Numbered from the stretch's first letter, positions 18,620 through 28,658 are shown. The stretch is DNA of 64,000 nucleotides from Lachnospiraceae bacterium (GCA_017441825.1 JAFRVD010000048.1:62001-126000); one strand, 5' to 3'. The notes: generated by a model not told the origin, from the sequence alone. A program made the numbers and translations.

Positions 18620-19627
18620 ATGAAGAAAGCCAACATGATAGATATTGCTCGTGAATCCGGCTATTCGATCGCTACAGTCTCACGGGTGCTGAACAAAACA
18701 GGCAAATATTCGAAGGAAGCCGAAGAGAAGATCCTGAAGATCGCGGAGGAAATGCAGTACTCGCCGGATATCGGCGCGCAGGGACTGAGACGGCAGAAGG
18801 GAAAGAGCATCGGCGTGATCATCCCGAGCATGGACGTGACCTATTACTGCCTGCTCGGGCAGATGATCCAGCACGAGCTCCTGCTTCAGGACTATTATCC
18901 GGTCTTCATCAGCTTAGGCTCGCGGGAAATGACCGCGGACCGGGTCTTTACCATTCTGCGCTCCCTGAACATTTCCGGGCTGGTCTGCATCAGCTGCGTT
19001 TTTGACATTCCGCATCTTCTTGCGCTGAACGTCCCCGTAGTGTACGTGAACCGGTTTTTTACCGGGGTGGAGATGATGAACAGCCTGCGCTATTCCAGCA
19101 TCCAGCCGGATTACCGGCAGGCAGGGTATCTGGCCGCGGAGGAGCTTGCGGGAAAGGGCTCGCGGAAGGCGGGCTATATCACGGGGCTCCAGGAGGAGAA
19201 CGTTGAGACAAAGCGGCAGGGGTTTATTGAGTTCTGCTCGTATTTCGGCATGGAATACGTCGGGCTGCCGCACATCGACGCGGAAGACCTGATGCAGGCG
19301 GGCTATAAGAAGGCGGAGGCCTATTATGCGCTCTATCCGGATATCGACGGGCTTTACTGCGATACGGATATCAGCGCGGCAGGCGCCCTGACCTTCTTCC
19401 GGGAAGCCGGGATCCCGGTCCCGGAGCAGGTCCAGTTAGTGGGCTACGGCAGCCTGAACCGTGACACGCGGTATTATTATGACCTGACCCACATCCGCAT
19501 CCCCATGGAAGCGCTTTCCCATGAAGCCGCGGATATGATCATTGAAATGGCCGAGGGCAGGAGCGGGCACCCGAGGGAGATCGTTCTGCAGATGAGCCTG
19601 GCGCGGGGAAAGACCACCCGGCCGTGA
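18620..19627 (+). CDS. LacI-family transcriptional regulator
   Basis: Sugar-responsive repressor type, 335 residues. The N-terminal helix-turn-helix reads IDIARESGYSIATVSRVLN, followed by the hinge and a periplasmic-binding-protein-like effector domain ending in the usual PMEALSHEAADMI-type region. The start is set at 18620 by AAAGAGG six bases upstream; in-frame GTG and ATG codons at 18593 and 18599 are less likely. Its location, divergence-free upstream of the peptide-type ABC operon, and its own operator suggest that it controls that operon. LacI proteins usually bind sugars, which hints that the imported compound is glycosidic. Effector unknown. Confidence 0.93.
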   Translation: MKKANMIDIARESGYSIATVSRVLNKTGKYSKEAEEKILKIAEEMQYSPDIGAQGLRRQKGKSIGVIIPSMDVTYYCLLGQMIQHELLLQDYYPVFISLGSREMTADRVFTILRSLNISGLVCISCVFDIPHLLALNVPVVYVNRFFTGVEMMNSLRYSSIQPDYRQAGYLAAEELAGKGSRKAGYITGLQEENVETKRQGFIEFCSYFGMEYVGLPHIDAEDLMQAGYKKAEAYYALYPDIDGLYCDTDISAAGALTFFREAGIPVPEQVQLVGYGSLNRDTRYYYDLTHIRIPMEALSHEAADMIIEMAEGRSGHPREIVLQMSLARGKTTRP

Positions 19628-19697
19628 AAAAGGTATCTTCAGCCCTGATACGGACTGAAAATATAAAAAAACAAATTTATGGGAGGAAAAAACCAGT

Positions 19698-21374
19698 ATG
19701 AAAAAGGTAATTGCTTTACTTCTCGTTTTGGCAATGATCTTTTCTCTTGCCGCCTGTACGGCTCCGGCACCGGCCGGCACGGACACCGGCAAAGAGGAGC
19801 AGCAGGAAGCAGGCAATGAGGAAGCCGCAGAGCCCGCGGAAGCCGAAGAAACCGGTGAGAAAGTCCTGAGGATCGCTTATCACGCGACACTGACCTCGCT
19901 GAACCCGTTCCAGGGCATGAGCGAAGCAATGGGCCCGCTTGGCCTTTACGGCTACCAGACTCTGTTCTACAAGTCTCAGTACGTTTCTGACGACAAGATG
20001 ATCGGGGACAGCGGACTGTATCCGGGCATCGGCAAGACCTTCACAAAGACGGATCCCCTGACGTACGACGTTGAGATCTTCGATTACGTTGTGGACTCCG
20101 AAGGCAACAAGATCACGGCGGACGACGTCGTCTTCTCCGTGGAAGAGTGCATCAACCAGGGCAACCTTGCGATGCAGGTCGGCGCCATCTCCTCTGTGGA
20201 AAAGATCGACGACTACAACATCCGCTTCCACATGGCGAATACGCAGGCCGGCGCTTTCAACAACTCCGTAACTCAGATCAGCATCGTTTCCAAGGCTGCT
20301 TTTGAGAAGTACAACGGATTTGTGGACGCTACGGAAACCGTTTCCACGTCCTGCTACCTTATCAAGAACTTCGTCTCCGGCGCGAGCTACGAGTTCGTGA
20401 AGAACGAGAACTACTGGCAGAAGGACGAACTCCGCACCATGTTCGACGAAACCAACGTTGACCGCGTCATCATGACCGGTGTTGTGGACGCACCCACCCG
20501 TGCGGGTATGGTGGAGTCCGGCGCTGCCGACTGGGCATCCCGTATCGACCAGTCCCAGCTGTATCTGTTCGACGATACTTCGAAGTACAACCTCTTCGCG
20601 ATCCCGAACTCTCTGACCTACGTCCTGTCCTTCAACATGGGCGGCTCCAAGACGGAGGGCGGCGAAGCCAGCATCTGCGAAGACAACCAGAAGCTTCGTG
20701 AAGCGATCTTCACGGCTATCGACTGCAACGCCCTTGTCGCATCTGTCGCACTCGGCAACGGCGCTGTGACGCATACCTACGGCAACGATGGTTATCCGGA
20801 CTACCTGAAGAAGTGGGACGAAGAGTACTACTTCGACTACAATCCGGACAAGGCGAAGGAGCTTCTTGAGGAAGCAGGCTACAAAGGAGAGACCATCACG
20901 CTTCTGACCAGCAACAACACCACCTGGTCCAAGATCGCCGAGGTTATCCAGGGCTGCCTGATCGCTGTCGGCATCGACTGCAAGCTGAATACGGTTGATG
21001 ACGCAATGTTCGTTCCCACCAGAAACTCCTATGCAGGCTGGGACGTCACCATCGACAACAAGGAGTCCGGCGACTACGTCACCTCCACCTTCAAGTATTC
21101 CTTCGACCAGGATTCCTTCGGCGGCATGACCCAGTGCGGTTATACGGATGAAGACATGCAGGTGCTTCTGCGTGCGGCTCTGGAAGAGGAGACCCACAAT
21201 GCGGAGACCGCAGATGCCTTCCATCAGTACCTGAAGAGCATCGCCATCAGCCGCGGCCTGTACTACGACTACTACAACTACGTTGCGAACATCAACGTCA
21301 AGGACAATCCGCTTTCCGATAAGTGCTTCATCATCTTCGGTCACGCGCAGTATGATCCTGCACTGTTCAAATAA
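19698..21374 (+). CDS. Family-5 extracellular solute-binding lipoprotein (Dpp/Opp type)
   Basis: Substrate receptor of the ABC importer encoded downstream. The 558-residue protein has a lipoprotein signal with lipobox LAAC (Cys20), an Ala/Glu-rich linker (about 22-55) and the SBP_bac_5 fold starting LRIAYHATLTSLNPF, with the DPLTYDVEIFDYV segment. GGAGG lies 11 bases before the ATG, slightly long. Codon choice is cleaner than its neighbours, as for abundant proteins. The family binds oligopeptides but also nickel, opines, or oligosaccharides; the LacI regulator and esterase neighbours make a non-peptide ligand plausible. Confidence 0.93.
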   Translation: MKKVIALLLVLAMIFSLAACTAPAPAGTDTGKEEQQEAGNEEAAEPAEAEETGEKVLRIAYHATLTSLNPFQGMSEAMGPLGLYGYQTLFYKSQYVSDDKMIGDSGLYPGIGKTFTKTDPLTYDVEIFDYVVDSEGNKITADDVVFSVEECINQGNLAMQVGAISSVEKIDDYNIRFHMANTQAGAFNNSVTQISIVSKAAFEKYNGFVDATETVSTSCYLIKNFVSGASYEFVKNENYWQKDELRTMFDETNVDRVIMTGVVDAPTRAGMVESGAADWASRIDQSQLYLFDDTSKYNLFAIPNSLTYVLSFNMGGSKTEGGEASICEDNQKLREAIFTAIDCNALVASVALGNGAVTHTYGNDGYPDYLKKWDEEYYFDYNPDKAKELLEEAGYKGETITLLTSNNTTWSKIAEVIQGCLIAVGIDCKLNTVDDAMFVPTRNSYAGWDVTIDNKESGDYVTSTFKYSFDQDSFGGMTQCGYTDEDMQVLLRAALEEETHNAETADAFHQYLKSIAISRGLYYDYYNYVANINVKDNPLSDKCFIIFGHAQYDPALFK

Positions 21375-21389
21375 GTCTTGAACATTTTT

Positions 21390-21426
21390 GGGGGTCCTTT
21401 GTGTATGCAGGGGACCCCTGCTTTTA
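21390..21426 (+). terminator. Attenuating hairpin between binding protein and permeases
   Basis: GGGGTCC (21391-21397) pairs with GGACCCC (21412-21418), and an overlapping GCAGGGG/CCCCTGC-like fold at 21407-21421 competes with it. TTTTA follows. Such partial terminators commonly keep the binding protein more abundant than its membrane partners. Confidence 0.6.
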
Positions 21427-21461
21427 CCCTCTCCATCGAATGAAAAGGAGAATTCGTTAAA

Positions 21462-22457
21462 ATGGCTAGATATATTCTGAAACGACTGCTTCTCATGATT
21501 CCCGTCATCCTGGGCGTCTGCATCCTTGTTTTTACGATCATGTATTTCGCGCCGGGCGATCCGGCACAGGTGATCCTGGGCGGAAACGCCACCAAGGAGC
21601 AGTATGCGGAGCTTCGGGAAAAACTGGGACTGAACCGTTCCTATTTCGAGCGGCTGTTCGAATACATGAGAAATGTATTCCTCCGCTTTGACTTCGGAAC
21701 CTCCTATGTGTCCGGCGCTTCTGTGTCGAAGGAGATCCTGTCCCGTTTTCCGCGGTCTCTTCTGATCGCGTTTGTTTCCATGATCATTACACTGGCAGCA
21801 GGGATCCCTCTCGGTATTACGGCAGCCACCCACAGGAACAAGGCCGGCGATTACGCGACCATGCTGTTCTCTCTGGTGGGCGTTTCCATGCCGGGCTTCT
21901 GGGTGGGCCAGATGCTGCAGGTTTTATTTGCGATCTACCTTGCGATCCTGCCGTTCGGCGGCTATACCGCCGGGCATCCGGAGTTTTACGTGCTGCCCTG
22001 TGTGGCGGCCAGTATCGGCGGCATCGCGAGCATCGCCCGCCAGACGCGATCCTCCATGCTGGAGGTCATCCGGGCGGACTATATAACGACGGCCCGGGCC
22101 AAGGGACAAACGGAACACGCGGTGCTGTACAAGCATGCATTGAAAAACGCACTGATCCCGGTCATTACATCGGCGGGCATGAGCTTCGGCATCACGATGG
22201 GCGGCGCGCTGGTCATCGAGACTGTGTTCGCGCTTCCGGGACTCGGCATGTACATCGTGAGCGGCATCAACGGACGTGACTATCCGGTGGTGCAGGGCGG
22301 CATCATCTTTATTTCCATCGCGTTCAGTATCGTCATGCTTCTTGTTGACCTTGTCTATGCGTTCGTGGATCCGAGGATCAAGACGCAGTACCAGGGTGAG
22401 CACAAGAAACGTTCAAAGGCCGGAAAGAAGCAGGCAGCAGCGGGAGGCGTATCATGA
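21462..22457 (+). CDS. Peptide-type ABC permease (DppB/OppB family)
   Basis: First membrane subunit of the importer, 331 residues with six predicted helices. It begins MARYILKRLLLMIPVILG, the family signature, and contains the EAA-like loop in DYITTARAKGQTE. AAAAGGAG precedes the ATG. It overlaps the next permease gene by four bases (ATGA). The C-terminus is basic and cytoplasmic. Confidence 0.95.
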   Translation: MARYILKRLLLMIPVILGVCILVFTIMYFAPGDPAQVILGGNATKEQYAELREKLGLNRSYFERLFEYMRNVFLRFDFGTSYVSGASVSKEILSRFPRSLLIAFVSMIITLAAGIPLGITAATHRNKAGDYATMLFSLVGVSMPGFWVGQMLQVLFAIYLAILPFGGYTAGHPEFYVLPCVAASIGGIASIARQTRSSMLEVIRADYITTARAKGQTEHAVLYKHALKNALIPVITSAGMSFGITMGGALVIETVFALPGLGMYIVSGINGRDYPVVQGGIIFISIAFSIVMLLVDLVYAFVDPRIKTQYQGEHKKRSKAGKKQAAAGGVS

Positions 22458-23317
22458 AGGAGAAAAAACTGAAAAAACAGAGCCAGCTCCTGGAGATCCT
22501 GAAGCGTCTCACGAAGAACAAAGCGGCCATGGTCGGGCTCGTGATCATCGTCATCATGGCCCTGATCGCGGTGTTTGCCCCGTGGATCGCGCCGTACGGC
22601 TATGAGCAGGCTGATTACTACAATATCTTCCAGCCCTTCTCCAAGGAGCATCTCCTCGGGACGGACCAGCTGGGCCGCGATATCCTGTCGAGACTCATAT
22701 ACGGTTCCAGGTACTCCTTAAAGATCGGTATCTATTCCGTGGCAATGGCGGCCACCGCAGGCGCCATCATCGGGTCGCTCGCCGGCTACTTCGGCGGCGT
22801 GGTGGACGACGTCATCATGCGTATCCTGGACATCATCAACTCGATCCCCGGCCTGGTGCTTTCCATCGCCGTAGCGGCCATCCTGGGCCCCGGCTTTACG
22901 AACTGCATTATCGCGCTGGCCTTCGGCACCACGCCGATGTACGCCCGCATGATCCGGGCTTCCATCCTGAACATCCGGAAAATGGAGTACCTGGAAGCCG
23001 CGACCTCCATCAACTGTTCGAGCGCGCGGATCATCTTCCGGCATATCCTGCCGAACGCGATCTCTCCGCTTATCGTTATGGCGACGATGAGCGTTGCGCA
23101 GTCCATCCTGACCGCGGCCTCCCTGTCCTTCATCGGCCTTGGCGTTCAGCCGCCGGAGCCGGAGTGGGGCGCGATGCTTGCGGATGCCAGAACGCATCTC
23201 CGGCAGTATCCGAGGCTCGTGCTGGTGCCCGGCATCACCATCATGATCGCCGTGCTTTCCCTGAATATCCTGGGCGACGGCCTCCGGGACGCCATGGACC
23301 CGAAGCTGAAGGATTAA
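22454..23317 (+). CDS. Peptide-type ABC permease (DppC/OppC family)
   Basis: Second membrane subunit, 287 residues. The family N-terminal stretch includes LGTDQLGRDILSRLIYGSR and the EAA loop reads MEYLEAATSINCSSARIIF. It starts within the upstream stop (ATGA overlap) and is followed after 15 bases by the first ATPase gene. Confidence 0.95.
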   Translation: MKEKKLKKQSQLLEILKRLTKNKAAMVGLVIIVIMALIAVFAPWIAPYGYEQADYYNIFQPFSKEHLLGTDQLGRDILSRLIYGSRYSLKIGIYSVAMAATAGAIIGSLAGYFGGVVDDVIMRILDIINSIPGLVLSIAVAAILGPGFTNCIIALAFGTTPMYARMIRASILNIRKMEYLEAATSINCSSARIIFRHILPNAISPLIVMATMSVAQSILTAASLSFIGLGVQPPEPEWGAMLADARTHLRQYPRLVLVPGITIMIAVLSLNILGDGLRDAMDPKLKD

Positions 23318-23332
23318 GGAAAGGAGGATGCC

Positions 23333-24367
23333 ATGAAGAAAAAAGACCATTTGACTGAAGAACTCTGCTGGCAGGAAGAGTCGGAGCATTTCCTTTCCGT
23401 AAAGGACCTTGTAGTGGAATATACGGCTGCGGGTGAAGTCATCCATGCCGTCAACGGCGTCTCCTTTGACCTTGAGCGCGGAGAAACACTGGGTCTTGTA
23501 GGAGAGACCGGCGCCGGGAAGACCACCATCGCGAAGTCGATCCTGAGGATCCTTCCGGATCCCCCGGCCAAGGTCCGGTCCGGCGAGATCCTCCTTAACG
23601 GTGTTGATCTCTACAAGATCAGCGAGCGCGACATGCGGAAGGTCCGGGGCGAAAAGATCTCCATGATCTTCCAGGACCCCATGACGGCGCTGAATCCGGT
23701 TATGACCGTAGGCGACCAGATCGCGGAAGCGATCCAGCTGCACCACAGTGATTATTCGGCAAAAGAAGTAACGCTCAGAGCCTGTGAAATGCTCGAAAAG
23801 GTCGGAATTCCCGCGAGCCGCTATTCGGATTACCCGCACCAGTTTTCCGGCGGAATGAAGCAGCGCGTGGTCATCGCGATGTCTTTAGCCTGCAACCCGC
23901 TCCTGATCCTTGCGGATGAGCCGACCACAGCACTCGACGTGACCATCCAGGCCCAGGTGCTCGACATGATGAAGGCGCTTCGGGAGGAGCAGAACACCTC
24001 CATGATCCTGATTACGCACGACCTCGGCGTTGTTGCGGAGACCTGCGACAGGGTCGCCGTGGTGTACGCGGGCCAGATCATCGAGCTGGGCTCGAAGGAG
24101 GAGATCTTTGACGATCCGAGGCACCCGTATACGTTAGGCCTGTTTGGGTCTCTTCCGACGCTCACAGGCGACGAAACAAGGCTCCATCCCATAGACGGCA
24201 TGCCGCCGAATCCCGCGGACCTTCCCGAAGGCTGCGCCTTCCACCCGAGGTGCGGAAAGGCCTGCGAATCCTGCAGGATGCGCGATCAGGCCCCGGAGCT
24301 TGTGCACATCGGCGGCACCCATTACGTCCGGTGCCTTGACGAAGGCGTGAAGGAGAGAGAAGCATGA
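23333..24367 (+). CDS. Peptide-type ABC ATPase (DppD/OppD family)
   Basis: Energises uptake from the cytoplasmic face. The 344-residue protein has Walker [10 protein letters not shown], the signature FSGGMKQRV, Walker [14 protein letters not shown] and the C-terminal oligopeptide-transporter extension with cysteines in [12 protein letters not shown], which in this family can hold an Fe-S cluster. AAAGGAGG precedes ATG. It overlaps the second ATPase by four bases. Confidence 0.95.
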   Translation: MKKKDHLTEELCWQEESEHFLSVKDLVVEYTAAGEVIHAVNGVSFDLERGETLGLVGETGAGKTTIAKSILRILPDPPAKVRSGEILLNGVDLYKISERDMRKVRGEKISMIFQDPMTALNPVMTVGDQIAEAIQLHHSDYSAKEVTLRACEMLEKVGIPASRYSDYPHQFSGGMKQRVVIAMSLACNPLLILADEPTTALDVTIQAQVLDMMKALREEQNTSMILITHDLGVVAETCDRVAVVYAGQIIELGSKEEIFDDPRHPYTLGLFGSLPTLTGDETRLHPIDGMPPNPADLPEGCAFHPRCGKACESCRMRDQAPELVHIGGTHYVRCLDEGVKEREA

Positions 24368-25395
24368 GTACACTGATCGAAGTTAAGAATCTTAAAAAAT
24401 ACTTCCAGACCAGCAAGGGCGACCTTCACGCGGTGGACGACGTCTCCTTCACGATCGAAAAGGGCCACACCTTAGGTGTGGTGGGTGAGTCCGGCTGCGG
24501 AAAATCCACGCTGGGGCGGACGATGATCCATCTCCTTGAGCCTACGGACGGACAGATCCTTTTTGAAGGGGAGGACGTCACGAGGATCAAGGGAAAGGCG
24601 CTCCGGCAGTTCCGCGAGAACGCCCAGATCATTTTCCAGGACCCCTATTCCTCGCTGAACCCCAGGTTTACGGTCAAACAGACCATTCTGGAGCCGCTCG
24701 TACTGTCCAAACGCTTTTCCAAGGCGGAGCTTGAGAAGGAAGCGGACCGGCTGATGGACCTTGTAGGCATCGACCGGCGGCTTGCGCTTTCCTATCCGCA
24801 CGAGCTGGACGGCGGACGCCGGCAGCGTGTTGGCATCGGCCGGGCGCTGGCGCTGAATCCGAAATTCGTGGTCTGCGACGAGCCCGTTTCCTCCCTGGAC
24901 GTGTCGATCCAGGCGCAGATCCTGAACCTGATCCAGGACCTGCAGGACGAATACGGGCTGACGTTCATGTTTATCACCCACGACCTGTCCGTGGTCCGGC
25001 ATGTGTCCGACCACATCTGCGTCATGTACATGGGGAACCTCGTAGAAAAGAGCCCTGCAAAGGAACTGTTCAAAACGCCCATGCATCCGTATACGAAAGC
25101 GCTGCTTTCGGCTATTCCCAGCATCGATATCCATTCGCCCATGAAGCGGATCATCCTCGAGGGCGAGGTGACATCGCCGGTCGAGCCGGCGCCTGGCTGC
25201 CGTTTCGCACCCAGGTGCCCGTACGCGACGGAAGCGTGCCATGTGGACCAGGAGCTCCGCGAGCTTCAGCCGGACCACTTCGTGAGCTGCCACCGTGCGG
25301 AAGAGATCATGAAGCTTGCGGCGAAGAAGCAGGAAGAAAAAGAGCCTGCAGCGGAAAAACAGGCGGATATCAGGGGAGAAGGGAAAGACGAGTAA
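24364..25395 (+). CDS. Peptide-type ABC ATPase (DppF/OppF family)
   Basis: Partner ATPase of 343 residues. Walker A GESGCGKST and Walker B FVVCDEPVSSLD are normal. The ABC signature reads LDGGRRQRV rather than LSGGQRQRV, replacing the signature Ser with Asp; I recall this variant in other Clostridia OppF proteins, so it is probably functional. The C-terminal CRFAPRCPYATEAC cysteine motif is present, with a charged Lys/Glu tail. The stop codon directly abuts the next ATG. Confidence 0.94.
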   Translation: MSTLIEVKNLKKYFQTSKGDLHAVDDVSFTIEKGHTLGVVGESGCGKSTLGRTMIHLLEPTDGQILFEGEDVTRIKGKALRQFRENAQIIFQDPYSSLNPRFTVKQTILEPLVLSKRFSKAELEKEADRLMDLVGIDRRLALSYPHELDGGRRQRVGIGRALALNPKFVVCDEPVSSLDVSIQAQILNLIQDLQDEYGLTFMFITHDLSVVRHVSDHICVMYMGNLVEKSPAKELFKTPMHPYTKALLSAIPSIDIHSPMKRIILEGEVTSPVEPAPGCRFAPRCPYATEACHVDQELRELQPDHFVSCHRAEEIMKLAAKKQEEKEPAAEKQADIRGEGKDE

Positions 25396-26871
25396 ATGGA
25401 CCGTCATCTTGCTGAAACCATTGTAAAACCTACGGAATTTGTCCGTAAATTCGATATTGAAAAGGAAGGGCCCATTGTGGACGGCGCGTCCCGCTTTGAG
25501 GATCCGCTGGATCTGTCTGCATACGGCTATGTGGAAGAAGAGTACCTGATCAAAGGGAAGGCCAACGTGTATCACTGGCCGCACACGCACCTGCCGCCGG
25601 TCATCACGAACGAGGACTGCCCGTACTGTTCGAGGATCGTTGTCCGGAAGCCCGCGGATCCCGCGCGCTTCAGCGGGATCATCGCTTTTGAGACCTTCAA
25701 CGGGTCCTTTACGATCGACCACTGCAACGCGGGCTGGGGCCAGACGTACGAAGAGATCTTAAGGTCCGGAGACGCCTGGGTCGGCTACACCAAGGACGGC
25801 AACTGCCTGGAGTCGCTTCGGATCATGGACCCTGCAAAATACGGGGAGTGCGAGCTTCCGAACCCGCTTCCTCCTGAAGAACGGGGCGAGACCGGCTGGG
25901 ACCCGATGCTCGAGTACTTCAACCAGCACGGCCTGCCGTTCGTTTTCCAGTATGACAGTGCCTATGAACGGAGCCTGGTCTTCGACATGGTTTTCCAGAT
26001 GATCGCGCTCTTAAAGTGCGGGGAAGAACGGTCGCCTTTCTACGGCTATGACGTGAAGAAAGCCGTGATGATCGGCATTAACGACTTCAACTCCTACATC
26101 AGCGGCTTCCAGGATTTCATGAAGCTTCCGGACGGGTCGCCGGTCATCGACGGGTATCTTATGTACATGTCGGGCGGCGGAGGCTGGATCGCGTACAATG
26201 AAGACATGTTCGGCTTTACCGATCCGCGCTGTTCCCGGACCTGCAACGTCCCGGTCATCCGTGTAGAGACTGCCGGCGATATGCGCGACGTCCCGCCGCA
26301 TCCTTTCTGGGCCTGCCTGTGGCGCTGCCCGGACGGCGATGAAAAGGGCCATGAGTCCCGCTGGTACGAGATCCCGGGTCTTAGTGTGACCGCCGCGTTC
26401 CGGCAGGATATTTCCTGCTTCGCGTGCCCGGAGGACTACGTCCGGCGCGGTATTGGCGAGCGGAGAGAGAAGGGAAACACATTTGCCTACTGGAACCAGA
26501 TGAACTGGCTGATCTATTCCGGTGCTTACCACAACCTGAAGCTGTGGATCACGGAAGGCATACTTCCGCCTAAGATGGAGCAGGAGCTTCAGTTTACCGG
26601 AATGTATCCGAAGGTCGATTTTGTAGTCGATGAGACCGGGAACCACGTGGGCGGCATCCGCCATCCGTACGTTGATGTGCCCCTCGGCCGCTGGACAGAC
26701 AGCGCCGGCTGCGAGCTTTACGGACCGGAGGAGCGGGACCGGCTGTACGCGAGTCACCGCGAATATGTTGAAAAAGTCCGCGTCTCAGCGGAAAAAATGG
26801 TGAAGGACCGCTGGATCCTTCCGGAGGGCGTACAGGTCCTTACAGACCAGGCGGAAGAGATGGCCTGGTAA
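25396..26871 (+). CDS. Alpha/beta-hydrolase-domain protein (Abhydrolase_10-like) lacking catalytic residues
   Basis: 491 residues, no signal peptide. The region from FEDPLDLSAYGYVEEEYLI through IVVRKPADPARFSG matches the conserved opening of the large alpha/beta-hydrolase-domain family (Abhydrolase_10), and the middle retains the WVGYT and PAKYG landmarks. Where the family has the nucleophile elbow G-x-S-Q-S, this protein reads GINDF, with Asn229 at the Ser position. Where the family has the catalytic His after a G-T-A block, it reads GLSV (about 331). Both losses suggest a non-catalytic binding protein or altered chemistry. Many Cys, Trp and Tyr residues. The start abuts the dppF stop with zero spacing. 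Family recognised from memory. Confidence 0.7.
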   Translation: MDRHLAETIVKPTEFVRKFDIEKEGPIVDGASRFEDPLDLSAYGYVEEEYLIKGKANVYHWPHTHLPPVITNEDCPYCSRIVVRKPADPARFSGIIAFETFNGSFTIDHCNAGWGQTYEEILRSGDAWVGYTKDGNCLESLRIMDPAKYGECELPNPLPPEERGETGWDPMLEYFNQHGLPFVFQYDSAYERSLVFDMVFQMIALLKCGEERSPFYGYDVKKAVMIGINDFNSYISGFQDFMKLPDGSPVIDGYLMYMSGGGGWIAYNEDMFGFTDPRCSRTCNVPVIRVETAGDMRDVPPHPFWACLWRCPDGDEKGHESRWYEIPGLSVTAAFRQDISCFACPEDYVRRGIGERREKGNTFAYWNQMNWLIYSGAYHNLKLWITEGILPPKMEQELQFTGMYPKVDFVVDETGNHVGGIRHPYVDVPLGRWTDSAGCELYGPEERDRLYASHREYVEKVRVSAEKMVKDRWILPEGVQVLTDQAEEMAW

Positions 26872-26884
26872 GGAGACAGTAAAA

Positions 26885-28630
26885 ATGATCAGAAGAATCG
26901 AAAACATCGAAATGCCCATGCGGGACGGAGTGATCCTCCGGGCGGACCTGTACCGGCCGGAAGGAGAGGAGCCGCTTCCCGTGATCCTCTTAAGGCTTCC
27001 TTACGGCAAGGACGCGTTTGACGGGGAAGGCGCAGGGATCTATAACCCGTATTATTACGCGGAGCAGGGGTACTGCGTCGTGATCCAGGACTGCCGCGGC
27101 TTCTACCATTCGGACGGAGAGCCGGACCCCTCGGGGCTCAACGACCCGGAAGACGGATATGACACCGTCGAGTGGATCGCCGCCCAGCCGTTCTGCGACG
27201 GAAACATCGGCACCTTCGGGCTGTCCTTCTTCGGCTATGTGCAGCTTGCGCTCGCCGTGAAGCAGCCGCCTCATTTAAAATGCATCTGCCCGTTCGAGTG
27301 CTCTGCGGAGCGGCCGCCTTTCGTCAACGGAAACGGCTCCTATGCGCCGTACCATCTGACGTGGCTCTACAACTCCGCGGAGGACCAGGTCCGGAGGCTT
27401 CCGGTTTCGGAAGAAGAGAAGGCGCGCATCTGGGCGGAGATCGAAAAGAACCGGCCGACCATCATGGACCAGGTCGTGAAGATCCATCCGTGGACCGACA
27501 TGCCGGCGCTCAACATCGAAGGGTTCCGCTACTTTGACGAATACATGGAGTCCGTGGACGGCACGAACGATCCGGAGTACTGGGCAAGAATCGGATATCC
27601 TTTAAAGCCTGAAAACATGCCTTATCCCGTCTTTTTGTGCACCGGGTGGAACGACCATGTCCGTGACCAGGAGATGGAAAATTACCGCCTGTTTCAGAAG
27701 GCACAGGCTGCGGCGCCGGATCCCGAACGGCTGCGGCTCGTGATCGGGCCCTGGTCACACGGACCGGAAATGTCGAACGTCATCGGGAAGATCGACTACG
27801 GAAAAGAGACCGCCGGGTCGGAGATGGGCATCATGGGGATGATGCTCCGGTTCTTCGACCGCTGGCTCAAGGGGAAAACGGACGCCATGAAGGACGATTC
27901 CCCGGTCGTCTACTGCACGCTCAATGAAAAGGGCTGGAAGACCGCCGAAGTCTGGCCTGTGCCGGAGACGGAATACGAGAACTGGTACTTCACGTCGGAC
28001 GGCAATGCGAGGTCGTCTTCAGGAACCGGAAAGCTCACGCAGGAATGCGGAACGTCCGGAGAGGGCTGCGGGAACTCTGCCGGTGAGGACACGATCCTTC
28101 ACGATCCCATGGACCCGGTGCCTTCGGAGCTTCCCGGACTCTTCAAGATGAACGGGGATTTCAGCGGCATCCAGGAACGTCAGGATGTGCTTGTGTACAC
28201 TTCAGAGCCTCAAGCTTCGGACACGGAGCTCACGGGCCCCGTCAGCGCGGAGATCTGGTTCAGGTGCGACGCCGAGGACGGAGACCTTTACGTCCGTCTC
28301 TCCGACGTCGGTCCCGACGGCTCGTCTATCCGGATAACCTCGGGAGAGCTGCGGCTCCGTTTCCGTGATTCGAAGTCGGAAGCGAAGTATGTGCCGGAGG
28401 GAACGGCAGGAAAGTACCGGATCGCGATGGGCGACATTTCGTACCTGCTTTCCGCGGGACACCGGATCCGCGTGGATATCGCCGGATCCTCCTTCCCCTA
28501 TGCGGACGCGAACCTCGGGACGAAGGAGCCTCTCGGAAGAGGCGCGAATTACAGGACGGCCCTTCTTCATGTGCTGCACGACGGAGAGCATCCGTCCTTT
28601 ATTACACTGCCTGTCATCAGGAGATCCTGA
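26885..28630 (+). CDS. CocE/NonD-family hydrolase (X-Pro dipeptidyl-peptidase S15 type)
   Basis: Serine hydrolase of 581 residues, predicted cytoplasmic. The N-terminal alpha/beta-hydrolase domain begins MPMRDGVILRADLYRP, the family hallmark. The nucleophile Ser114 lies in GLSFFG, the acid in GWND, and the His in VIGPWSHG, so the triad is complete. The C-terminal jelly-roll domain (about 430-581) is the PepX_C type. The family includes X-Pro peptidases, cocaine esterase and beta-lactam acylases; the exact ester or amide substrate is not readable. It sits in the hydrolase operon 13 bases after the degenerate hydrolase. Confidence 0.9.
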   Translation: MIRRIENIEMPMRDGVILRADLYRPEGEEPLPVILLRLPYGKDAFDGEGAGIYNPYYYAEQGYCVVIQDCRGFYHSDGEPDPSGLNDPEDGYDTVEWIAAQPFCDGNIGTFGLSFFGYVQLALAVKQPPHLKCICPFECSAERPPFVNGNGSYAPYHLTWLYNSAEDQVRRLPVSEEEKARIWAEIEKNRPTIMDQVVKIHPWTDMPALNIEGFRYFDEYMESVDGTNDPEYWARIGYPLKPENMPYPVFLCTGWNDHVRDQEMENYRLFQKAQAAAPDPERLRLVIGPWSHGPEMSNVIGKIDYGKETAGSEMGIMGMMLRFFDRWLKGKTDAMKDDSPVVYCTLNEKGWKTAEVWPVPETEYENWYFTSDGNARSSSGTGKLTQECGTSGEGCGNSAGEDTILHDPMDPVPSELPGLFKMNGDFSGIQERQDVLVYTSEPQASDTELTGPVSAEIWFRCDAEDGDLYVRLSDVGPDGSSIRITSGELRLRFRDSKSEAKYVPEGTAGKYRIAMGDISYLLSAGHRIRVDIAGSSFPYADANLGTKEPLGRGANYRTALLHVLHDGEHPSFITLPVIRRS

Positions 28631-28658
28631 TACCATACAAAGAGAAAGGGAAATACAT

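Noticed and set aside
19716..21833. A 705-codon open frame on the minus strand across the binding-protein and permease genes
   Set aside because: It is antisense to two well-recognised genes, crosses their intergenic hairpin, and has no recognisable protein motifs. Long antisense frames are expected in GC-rich, codon-biased genes.
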